In this document: positions 48,141-57,015 of the stretch, piece by piece | How the letters are laid out: each line of letters opens with the position of its first letter | Numbering within the stretch: the stretch's first letter is position 1 | Assembly (NCBI GenBank): GCA_013054445.1 | Contig: JAAMPI010000001.1 | Span: 84,779-148,778, forward strand | Source: Cudoniella acicularis | Lineage: Eukaryota; Ascomycota; Leotiomycetes; Helotiales; Helotiaceae | Reading direction: 5' to 3' | DNA: 64,000 bases | Notes under the pieces: generated by a model | Database searches by the model: none | What the model was told of the DNA's origin: nothing | Seen by the model: only the letters and a program-made list of their open reading frames with translations | Translations under genes and position numbers: made by a program

Positions 48141-48857
48141 ATGCCTGAGGCATATTCGGACACCGCAGCCCGTGGCCGAGTCCTGAGGCCAAGAGAGTGC
48201 CCCACTAAAACCTTTCCCCACAATTACCCCTTTTCTCATTTTTATCACCATGCAGATCGAACTGAAGTATCAATATCAATACACGGCACGTCGTTCGCAG
48301 CGCCAGTGAATGCCAAGCCAATGCATCCACTAGTGCACAATTGTGCAGCTCACCAGACTTTTAAATGCTCCTCCGGAAGCGGGATCGAGACCATCTCTGC
48401 TGGCACAGGGCATGCTAGAAATGCCCGAAAGAATCAAAGATCCAAAACTTCAACATCTCAATCTCAGACGCAGAGTTCACAATTGATGGATAAGTCAATA
48501 AGCAATCTAGGATGGTCCTACATTGATTGCACAGTCATCCAACCCCCCATCCAACTCCATGGATCTGACAATTCCTTAACGGGTATCAAAAATGCGAGTA
48601 TTGCTGATCAGAGTGATGGAAAATCAACGCAGCCTGATTCATTGGATGGAGACCTAAACATTTTACCTTGCAATCTGCGAACTGTCGGCGAAATATTATC
48701 ACGAGGGCCTAATTGCTGCTGCAAAATGGTCAGAATCAGCATGATCGGCAGTTACACAGCAGTGGATTTAGCCGTACTGGCTACAGCTCTCCAATACCGT
48801 GCTCCCCCGCCATCATGGGTGTTGCTCCAGAAGAAGGCGCGCATGCGTAACGTCTGA
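48141..48857 (+). CDS. Hypothetical protein, possibly a decayed regulator
   Basis: A 238-residue open frame that starts 38 bp from the WSC gene start, in the opposite direction. I do not recognise it. The N-terminal half is Ser/Thr/Gln-rich. The C-terminal part (LPCNLRTVGEILS, CCCKM, YTAVDLAVLATAL) faintly recalls the C-terminal segment of AflR-type Zn2Cys6 regulators, but no intact zinc cluster precedes it. It might instead be promoter sequence that is open by chance. Low confidence that it is a gene. Confidence 0.3.
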   Translation: MPEAYSDTAARGRVLRPRECPTKTFPHNYPFSHFYHHADRTEVSISIHGTSFAAPVNAKPMHPLVHNCAAHQTFKCSSGSGIETISAGTGHARNARKNQRSKTSTSQSQTQSSQLMDKSISNLGWSYIDCTVIQPPIQLHGSDNSLTGIKNASIADQSDGKSTQPDSLDGDLNILPCNLRTVGEILSRGPNCCCKMVRISMIGSYTAVDLAVLATALQYRAPPPSWVLLQKKARMRNV

Positions 48858-49039
48858 CAGTGAGACGCATATTCGCGTATTGAGAGTAGCAATGTCTTGG
48901 GTTTTGGGTTTGAAAGATCCACTGACTAGGTAACACACATCCAAACCAGATATCAAAAAGAGGACCTTCTGTGGGAGTCTGTCAATTGGAGAAACATCAA
49001 GCGTACGCCTAGAATCTGTCCAGGGTGGCTTCAATCCAG

Positions 49040-50934
49040 ATGCAAGAGAAGAATCTCGAAACTTCTGAGATGTGCGAGATTGCAAAAGCCCCTTCAATAC
49101 AATCCGGAAGGTTGGACGATAATTATGAGCTGTACAAAAGCATCAAAGACACACAGCTTGATCTTGTCGAAGCAAAGAAAGTCTTGAGGAAGGTTGATGT
49201 AAGAATTCTCTCGTTGCTGATGGGCACGTATATCCTCCAATACCTCGATAAAAATTGCATCAATTTGGCAAGTGTCTATGGTTTGAAAACAGACACACAC
49301 CTAGAAGGGCAGGACTATTCATGGCTAAGTAAGTTTCTTCTAGCTTTTTCCACATTCAAAATGTTAACCATGCGCAAAAAGCTTCAATCTTCTACATCGG
49401 ATATCTTGTGTTCCAGCTTCCATTTGGCTATCTGCTCCAGTACTATCCTACTGGCCGTTTACTGTCAACGACTATTATTGCGTGGGGTGCTGTTCTTATT
49501 ACCACTCCAGCTTGCACTTCCTTTGCCGGAATAGCGACGAATCGCTTTCTCTTAGGTGCACTAGAAAGCGCGACCAATCCTGGCTTTGTCCTTCTAATGT
49601 CAATGGTATGGAGAATGATTCTATAGTTCCATTTCCGAAATTCCCTTATCCGTTCTTCTTTCTCTGTGTTTTTCAAATTATACTCTTACCTTATACTTGC
49701 TAAAATAATTGAAAGTAATTGCTGATCAATTTTCTAGTGGTACACCACCAAAGAACAACCCCTACGTCTTGAGGCCTATTATAGCACAATTGGAATTGCA
49801 ACCATGTTCAGCGGCTTGATAGGATACGCCATCGGAAACATTACCACCGGTCTCCATCGCTGGATGTACATCTTCCTCATATTTGGTGCCATCACGATAG
49901 CCTGGGGCATCATCTCCCTGTTTCTTTTGCCAGACAGCCCATCCACCAGCCCCTTCCTCAACCCACGCGAGCGCGCAGTCGCAGTTGAAAGAGTCGCAGC
50001 GAATAGACAAGGCATCAAGAATCACGTTTTCAAGCGATATCAGGCCATTCAAACGGCCAAGGATCCGAAAACTTGGATTCTGTTCGTGATGGCAATCGCG
50101 GGGCAGGTCCCCACGGCTGCTGTGACTAGTTTCGCAAGTATCAATATTTCAAGCTTTGGCTTCGATACTTTGGGGAGTCAATATATGCTTATCCCCGGTG
50201 GAGCGGTGCAGTTATTTGGCATGCTTATTGGTGGTTGGGTTGCTACGAAATGGCCTGGGATGAGATGCGCCGTGATGGTCGTGGCGAACTCGATATGTAT
50301 TCTTGGATCCGGACTGCTGGTTGGTTTACCAACCTCAAATAAGGTAGAATTTTCAATCCTCGTCCAGCAAACTCCATCATTCTTTCCTCAAATTCCATCT
50401 CCATTGAATTTGGATGCTGGTGGCCAGAAACCAATCGCAAAATGCTAACACCAAATAGTGGGGTCGCCTGATAGCCCTCTGGCTCTGCTACAGCCAGAAT
50501 CTAGGCTTCAGCATGAGTCTCACAATGATATCCTCCAACATCGCCGGCTACACCAAGAAGCAACTCACTGCCTCAATAGTATTTATCGGTTTCTGCATTG
50601 GAAATGCCGCTGGGCCACAGACATTTATTGCCAATGAAGCTCGTACGTATATCCCCACACCTTTACTCTTTCCCAACATCGCAATCCCTCTTTTGATTTA
50701 TGCTAATGTGGGATTTGTTTACTAGCGGGCTACCGCACGGCATATATTTCCATGCTAGTTGCGTATAGTGTGAAGCTTGCTATGGTCTTTGTATTGTATG
50801 CGCATATGTATTTGTTTAATAGGAAGAGGGATAGGGAACAAGCGGAGACGCCGCTGGATGAGGGGGAGGCGATTGAGTTTGGGATGCAGGATGTGACGGA
50901 GATTGATAATAAGTGGTTTCGGTACAGTCTTTAA
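49040..50934 (+). CDS. MFS transporter, allantoate/nicotinate permease (Dal5) family
   Basis: Five exons: 49040-49328, 49382-49605, 49738-50343, 50459-50642 and 50726-50934; 503 aa with all phases agreeing. After a cytosolic N-terminus comes the family signature RKVDVRILSLLMGTYILQYL, then LDKNCINLASVYGL and SIFYIGYLVFQLPFGYLLQY. The remaining spans follow (GLIGYAIGNITTG, ITIAWGIISLFLLPDSP, WILFVMAIAGQVPTAA, GGAVQLFGMLIGGW, ASIVFIGFCIGNAAGPQTF). The C-terminus is acidic and cytosolic. The Dal5/Tna1 family are plasma-membrane proton symporters for organic anions such as allantoate, nicotinate, pantothenate or dipeptides. The substrate here cannot be read from sequence. The ATG at 49040 is used; the GTG upstream in frame is not a credible start. 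It is uninterrupted, unlike its WSC neighbour. Confidence 0.9.
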
Positions 50935-51184
50935 TGTCGGGGATTATGGTACGTATTAAATTCCACATGAGAAGTTTACTGGCTTGACTAATATTCGCAG
51001 GTGTGAATGCAAAAATACACACATGTAATATTATTTTCACGCTACTCTTGACGGAATAACGCAGGTGATTTTACTCCCTGTGTTTCTGATATTTCATTCA
51101 AGACATCGTGTAATTTAGAGATTCACATACCTACAGTCACATCTTCTGCTTAAGAGTCAAGAATGATTCACGCAACCCAAATCT

Positions 51185-51197
51185 GGGGTATAAATAC
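51185..51197 (+). promoter_or_regulatory. GGGGTATAAATACC core promoter, array copy 1
   Basis: A perfect TATAAAT box in the context GGGGTATAAATACCCA, followed after about 40 bp by ACTACAACTC. The same module precedes copies 2, 3 and 4. It lies about 220 bp before the start codon. Confidence 0.75.
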
Positions 51198-51409
51198 CCA
51201 CGAGATCTCCCTTCACTTTGCCTTTTCCGAACTACAACTCTTGATTCTCAAGAATTACGAGGACAATTTAACAACCTCAGTTGAGAGAGAAACAGCGCCC
51301 ATTTTCTAGACTAGATGTCTCGATACACAAATGTATTTCAACCCGTTACATTAAGTAATTTTTATTCCTAGAAGCAATAGCAACGGTAATCATAGGCTCT
51401 AAACCTGTC

Positions 51410-52017
51410 ATGAGTTCCAAATCTACATCAGTTCCAACTCTATCTCAACCTAAAAAGGGAGATGATATAATACGCTGGAAGTGTCACCATGTAAGAGACT
51501 TTCTACTTCTGACCCCTTAATATTCAAAAGATGCTCATGCCTTTAGTGTAACGAAAATAACAGCCTCCTAGACAGCGATGGAGAATACAAGGAGTACGGT
51601 GACGGCAAACTTCGTCCTGAAACCCCAGAAAAATCCAGTAACAAATACTGCGGCGAGGAATATGAGAGAAACCTAGAAGAGTGAAAATTAGGGAAAACTA
51701 AAAGAGAAAGGGCTGCCTCTAAAAAGCAAACAAGTTTAAAAATCCATGAACGTTGTGGCAAATGTACCGACATAGACCGTTACGGGGCCTACACTCAGTA
51801 TTGCAATAGGGATCCAAAGTACCAATGGAAATGCTGTAAGGTACTAACTGACGCTCCATCACTCCTCGTTCGAAAAAGCGCTAATGCGTCACCAACAGTG
51901 CCTTTCACTAATTACCATCGTTTCTGGAAGCGGAGACCGTGCTTGGGGGAAGACCTCAATACTGTGATAGTCCACTATGCATCACCAAGGGAAACCTACG
52001 GGGACACTGCCGTGTGA
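51410..52017 (+). pseudogene. W-x-C-x-x-C array copy 1 (in-frame stop)
   Basis: Exon 1 (start at about 51410-51412, to 51490) encodes MSSKSTSVPTLSQPKK and ends IIRWKCHH. After an intron (51491 to about 51546) the next codon is Cys (CNENNSLLDSDG), completing W-x-C-x-x-C across the junction. The frame then meets TGA at 51682-51684 but stays open after it: KLGKTKRERAASKK, then HERCGKCTDIDRYGAYTQYCN, the second conserved motif, ending at TGA 52015-52017. One nonsense codon between the two motifs, with the rest intact, suggests recent loss or a CGA->TGA change. Strict translation gives a truncated protein with only the first motif. The start is uncertain by a few bases. Confidence 0.6.
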
Positions 52018-52930
52018 AAATTGCAAGGTTTATAATACCCGTGGTGTTCTAATACGGTACTCGAAAGAAGGTCCCAGTGGAAAGGAAAATGATTCTGGTA
52101 ATGGTAACAGTTCCCGCGATAAGAAGGTCTTTTCCCAAGCAAAGGATAGCATCTCCGTCCACCTGAGTTTTCATCTGCTCCAGCCGTGCCTAAGAGCCAG
52201 GCTGAGCATGACGAGGTGACGGCGTGGCTGGGAGGTCTTCCTTCCTCATTTTCTCCTTCTAAGTGACTGTGTGAGATAGCGTCTCTGTATTGTAGCATTA
52301 AACTTTAGAAAGATCTAAACATTTGATGATTTTGAAAAATTAAATATGATTTTTAACACTCCTTAACACTTCATTAGAATTTACCTTCTTGTAGACTGTT
52401 ATGTGTTTCTGAGCTACTTCATTGAAATGACTTACTGTGTTCGTTTTCCTTAACAAGGTTCAAGACTCCCGGCTTTATTCATTCTCTCCGCTTTGATTAT
52501 GACAAGAGAAACTATGCCTAAGCCGTCGCAGACAGCAGTGGGCGACATTTAAACATACAAAGTAGTGAAATAGAAGTTTATTTAATTCTATAGTTAAGAG
52601 GGATTAGATAAATCACCCGGAGTCCTTAGCCTTATATTAAGTAAATTATAAAATATTTCATAAGCCTTATATATTTTCTTTATAGCTTTTGATTAAGGCT
52701 CAAGAGCTTCTATTTAGTAGGAAAAAGTATTCTTTCAAGTTGGGACTTAATTCACTCTAAATAAGGTTCACTTATTACCAACTATAGCATAAATTAGACC
52801 AAGTATGATTCACAATTATTTTCATGATTCACAGCCGATTTCAAAAACTCAAACCTTAATTTATATATAACTACTTGTGAATTGCATTTTATTCACAACA
52901 GTTCAAATGATTCATTCACAGATACTAAAT
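52018..52930. other. AT-rich spacer between array copies 1 and 2
   Basis: Mainly AT-rich intergenic sequence. The part at 52560-52720 is especially TA-rich with short inverted repeats, perhaps an old element, but no ends can be defined. No gene. Confidence 0.45.
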
Positions 52931-52932
52931 CC

Positions 52933-52946
52933 GGGGTATAAATACC
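52933..52946 (+). promoter_or_regulatory. GGGGTATAAATACC core promoter, array copy 2
   Basis: GGGGTATAAATACCTC, identical at its core to copies 1 and 3, followed by CTATACTACAACTAC. It lies about 215 bp upstream of the copy 2 start codon. Confidence 0.78.
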
Positions 52947-53148
52947 TCGCGCAGTACCTCTTTAAACCTCTTTTTCTATACTACAACTACAAACCTCCTA
53001 AAGACCACAGAAGCATTTCTACAACTTTAACCAGAAACATATATTTGGGTGCCTTAACAATCAAAGCATTTCATACGTAACTTAATTTTCGAAGCTACAC
53101 ATAGAAAAACAAGTGTACCTCCAAAAAAGAAACTCAAAAGTCGTAACC

Positions 53149-53519
53149 ATGACCAATCATTCTCGAAATCCAGAAGACCGAAGTCCAGAAGAAATTGAGG
53201 AAGATAATAGAGTGTTGGCTTGGTGGTGCTGCAAGTGCAAGGTATGTAGTATCCTTGTTCTATTTCTTGCAACTCCCCCTCATATCAACGTTCACAGGAC
53301 AATATCGCCACTGATAAAAAACTTGTTGAGGAGGGCAATTTGGATTGGTACTACGAAGAAAAAAAGACGGCAACAGGTCTGCAAGGGCCTAACCTGTGTA
53401 ACAGGAGACGAAATCGGTCTCTTCCAAACCCGGATGGCCCCCACAAGCGTTGTGATTACTGCAAAGATGTAGACCGCAATGGAAACCCATTTCAGTATTG
53501 CAACGGAGACCCTCTTTAA
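53149..53519 (+). CDS. W-x-C-x-x-C array copy 2, intact small Cys-rich protein
   Basis: Two exons, 53149-53241 and 53298-53519, intron 56 nt; 104 aa. Exon 1 is acidic (PEEIEEDN) and ends LAWWCCKCK with the W-x-C-x-x-C motif. Exon 2 holds a charged middle (DNIATDKKLVEEGNLDWYYEE), a single Cys (NLCNRRR) and the second motif HKRCDYCKDVDRNG, ending FQYCNGDPL. It has no signal peptide or membrane span. Spacing of two C-x2-C pairs plus later Cys suggests one or two small zinc sites, like fungal two-ribbon proteins, but I cannot name a family. It is the only copy of four whose frame is continuous through both motifs, so it is the best candidate for the functional member. Confidence 0.68.
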
Positions 53520-54140
53520 TGGAGGCCTACCTACACAACTACATCTGTACCAACAACCCTCACTCATCGCCAAACTCCTTCTATTTCGACTCCACTGTTT
53601 ACGCCGCAGGCTCTGTACCATCATGTTATTTTTTGCTTGGCAAATGCTTTAGACCATAGGTCATAGACTTTACATTCATTTATGTATGGACCTTTAGAAA
53701 TTTCAAACTTGGTAATGTCTAGTGTTATACTTCCTGCTATTGACAACGTTCTCAGAACCTATCCCTAAATACGAAATCATTAAAACAGAAGAGAAGTCGA
53801 GAATCTAAGAAATATTTATTGTCTCTCTTATCTTCTTATTTTACTATCAAATTTCGAAAATACTATTGCCTTTCCACCGCAGCTAATTAAGAAGCTAGCG
53901 TAAATCTAACAAATGCTATTGGCATTCCTTACAATTTGTGATTCCCGGGTAAGAACTCGTGGGAATTCCGGTCGCAATAAGACTCTATGAGTTAGACTTT
54001 TATTACTCACTCTTAAGCAGCGGCCTCTAAATCACTTTCTACGACCACTGAATAACTAGTAAATACCAGGTTACTATCAAAACTAGAGTTTTATTCACAT
54101 CTCCTATAATTATAAGGAATATTCCCATGAGTCGAATTTG
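53520..54140. other. Spacer between array copies 2 and 3
   Basis: AT-rich intergenic sequence; no gene or repeat end recognised. Confidence 0.45.
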
Positions 54141-54153
54141 GGGTATAAATACC
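54140..54153 (+). promoter_or_regulatory. GGGGTATAAATACC core promoter, array copy 3
   Basis: TTTGGGGTATAAATACCTCG, followed by CTATTCCAACTACAACTC as in copy 1. It lies about 190-210 bp before the coding remnant. Confidence 0.75.
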
Positions 54154-54330
54154 TCGTAAACTTGTCCCGAACTCTTTCTATTCCAACTACAACTCGAGCT
54201 CTCAAGAACAGTAAACAAAATTACTCTCGACTACAGTACTACTTCAACCCAATCGATCATCTTCTGCACTTAATATCCCCCTTCATTACGCTGCACCGAA
54301 CCGCTAGGAGTAACAAGCACTTCACAGAAT

Positions 54331-54733
54331 TTGGATCTGCGAACAAGATGGAAAATAGCAGGTATTATCAATGGCCGAGTTACTACCGAGTGGGAGTGTT
54401 GCGAGGTATGTCCTCCTGTTCAGCGGATCGTTTTCTTCTTCTCCTTTCTTCTATTCCGAAAAGTAGCGCTAAAGTCAAATCCGCTAACGCTGTGTATTTA
54501 TAGTGTGCTTATGGATTAAACGAATCAACCCAGGTGCTGAATTATTGCGCCGCGGAGTTGAAGCAAATTACTCCGGGAACCCCGCTTGTAAATTGGAGAG
54601 CACTGGACGAGGCCATCAGCGTTGCAAGAACTGCTTTAACCTGGATGGCCGAGGTAGGATAAGCCATTGCGACGGAAGGGATATCGATGAGACCAGTGAC
54701 GACGATGTACCTGTAAGGGAGTGGACCTCCTAA
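54331..54733 (+). pseudogene. W-x-C-x-x-C array copy 3 (frame changes)
   Basis: The first motif is read as TEWECCE, ending at a GT donor (GAG|GTATGT). After the acceptor near 54502 the frame continues with Cys (CAYGLNESTQVLNYC), giving W-x-C-x-x-C. The second motif, HQRCKNCFNLDGRG..HC, lies in a different frame (open to 54733), so one frame change separates them. The only nearby ATG (about 54349) is in yet another frame relative to the first motif. With two frame problems I treat it as a pseudogene, unless small unrecognised introns exist. It keeps promoter, intron position and both motifs. Confidence 0.55.
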
Positions 54734-55745
54734 AACGGGCCTAACGCAGGATCTTCGAACTACAATGGTTGCTGTTCTGGTAGGGTGGGAGCAATTCAAG
54801 CGCCAATCGAAGTGGCACGAAACTACCTCAATCATGGTTCAATGGCTCTGGTGGTGGCTTCAGTTGACCTTTCACTCACTATCACCTTTGAAGTCACTTC
54901 CAACTCTAGCTTCAAGCACTCAACTCTCTTGGAGCGAAATATTACTGTTATATTTGTACGATTATCGGTAGGTGTTTTTACATAGAGTATTAGACTTTAG
55001 GTTAATTTATACATGAATTTTGGTTTTTCGATTACATTATGAATACTCGTGCGTGAAAAATACAAGAATACGTGATGTGAAAACCGACAAGAGACTTTAT
55101 ATTCCCTCCGTTACGACCAGCCTTGACCAGCCTTGACCAGCCTTGCACCAAGGGGGAGCTATAAATGCCCTATAATAAAAAAGGATTCACAACACTGAAC
55201 GCTCCAATTTTGTTATAATGTTAGAGGTAAGATAAAGATCTTGTACTAAAAATGCTTTAAATTTTGCAAATATTATCTATTGTGATGTTTACACCTTTTG
55301 CGACACATAGTTTTCAGTGCAAGCCTGGCCGCAGCAAAGGGGATAAGATTCATAGGTCTGTATAAGGAAGTTTAAAACCCCTATAAAATAGGTCTATATC
55401 TGCCTGCTTGGTTTGTTAAATGTATGGCTGATTTGAGAGCAATATTAAATATAATTAGAAAGGTCTTAAGGGCAGACTATAATCAAACTTCTCAAGAGCG
55501 GTTAAATTTTATTCTAGTATGAGTATTCAAAACAGGTATAAATATTTTAACAACAAGTAATAACTTAGCAGTACTTTTGCTCTTCGTATAGAAATCTCTA
55601 TATGTATTATTTATTAACAAGTTTTAACCTCTGAATCACTTTCTGTAAATCCGAGTCTGTGACTTATTACAATCAAAACTAGATTACCATTCAGTGTTCA
55701 TACCCTCTATACCCATAAGAAACATTCACATTAGCTAGAGTCAGG
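54734..55745. other. Spacer between array copies 3 and 4, with promoter-like remnant
   Basis: Contains three copies of GACCAGCCTT at about 55115-55145 and, right after, GGGGGAGCTATAAATGCCC (about 55150-55168), which resembles the array's core promoter with no coding motif behind it. This may be the scar of a lost fifth copy. The rest is AT-rich. Confidence 0.45.
55115..55145. repeat. GACCAGCCTT direct repeat, three units
   Basis: Three adjacent near-perfect 10-bp units, the last followed by GCACC. Lies just upstream of the promoter-like remnant. Confidence 0.85.
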
Positions 55746-55758
55746 GTATAAATATCCC
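55743..55758 (+). promoter_or_regulatory. AGGGTATAAATATCCC core promoter, array copy 4
   Basis: TCAGGGTATAAATATCCC, differing from the other three at the flanks. It is followed by CTTTCCAACTATAAC, matching the AACTACAAC element. About 235 bp upstream of the start codon. Confidence 0.72.
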
Positions 55759-55981
55759 GTCGACCTACGAGGCGATCTTGAACTCTCTTCTTTCCAACTA
55801 TAACACGATCTCTCTAGCTCAGTAAACGAACCATTCTCAATCGCCTTAAAACAACGCGAGGAATATTATTCCTAATCTTTAACGTCGGACGGCGCCCTGA
55901 TTTTATAGACACCAACAAACCTCGAGTTCTATTGAAAATACTCTCAACCTTACCTAGTCTACGAAAATTTAGCAAGCAAAC

Positions 55982-56455
55982 ATGGTACACATAGAGTTAT
56001 GGCATTGCTGCCAGGTAAGATCATACAACAAACCCTTTTGCATCCCGCTTTACACACATGAATACTAACGATCGTCTTGACCAGTGCGGCTACAGCGCCA
56101 ATTTTATTGAAGATGATGAGGAAGCATGGAGCAATGGAGATATGATACCCTGCGAGAACCCGAATATCAACGTTCCTAGAGAGTGCCACTATGTTAACGA
56201 GAATGGTGAGCGTCGGAGACACCCGCAGGCATAGCAGATCAACACTATCGCTGTTTTGACTGTCCTGTGGAAGACGGCCAGGGCAACCTCTGGTGGTATG
56301 ATGTCAACTACGAGATCCATGATACACATCCATCGGAGAGAAACGGTAGTAGAGCCCAAGTTAACGGCAACGGAGCTCGAGTCAACGGCAACCGAAGCTA
56401 TGTAAATGGTGATGGAGCCCAAGTCAATGGCAACGGAAATGCTTCGACGTCCTAA
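55982..56455 (+). pseudogene. W-x-C-x-x-C array copy 4 (frame change between motifs)
   Basis: Exon 1 (55982-56014) encodes MVHIELWHCCQ, and exon 2 from 56085 begins with Cys (CGYSANFIEDDEE), giving W-x-C-x-x-C across a phase-0 intron at the same place as in copies 1 and 3. This frame ends at TAG 56232-56234, giving a 60-aa product. The second motif, HYRCFDCPVEDGQG, lies in another frame that stays open to 56455 and ends in repeated V-N-G-[ND]-G units. Removing 56206-56228 (GT..AG, only 23 nt) would join the two frames as NENG-IADQHYRC, but such a micro-intron would be extraordinary. More likely a frame-shifted copy, or a truncated protein with only the first motif. Confidence 0.55.
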
Positions 56456-57015
56456 GGATCCTTCTCTCGTGGCTCTGATTCACGATCCTGTCTCCGCTTA
56501 TTCCCGTCGACGATACCAGGTCCCATCCTAGCTTCAAGCATTCAACTTTCTTGGAGCGAAATCTTGTTGTTATAGTTGTACGATAGGCGCATTTACATAG
56601 AATTGTTTTGCTTTTAGACTTTAGACTTCAGACTTAGATTTTAATTTACGCATGGATTTTCCAAACAAAATTTCTCTTGCCGCGTGCAAAACAAATGTGA
56701 AATCAAGAATTTAGTTGGAAAAATAAAGGGAAGAATCCAGAGTCTCGAACTGCGGGAAATATGGCGACGTGGAAGGAAATGAATTTATGGGACGTATTTC
56801 ATATAGTCAATGAAAGAGCAGTGATGAAATTTTTATTGGAAGATGATATTTGACTCACCCCCTTGTCCTAGATTCCAAAGACCCTTCATATGAACTTGAA
56901 TATACTCTTCATAAGTTCATAATCCGAGAGTTATAGTGATGTAGAACCATGCTTTTATATTATAAATAGATACCAAATTATAAATTATGAACACCTGAGA
57001 AGAAGAAAAACAGAC
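56456..57015. other. Intergenic region, convergent ends
   Basis: Between array copy 4 (+) and the GH92 gene end (-). AT-rich towards 57000. No gene. Confidence 0.5.
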
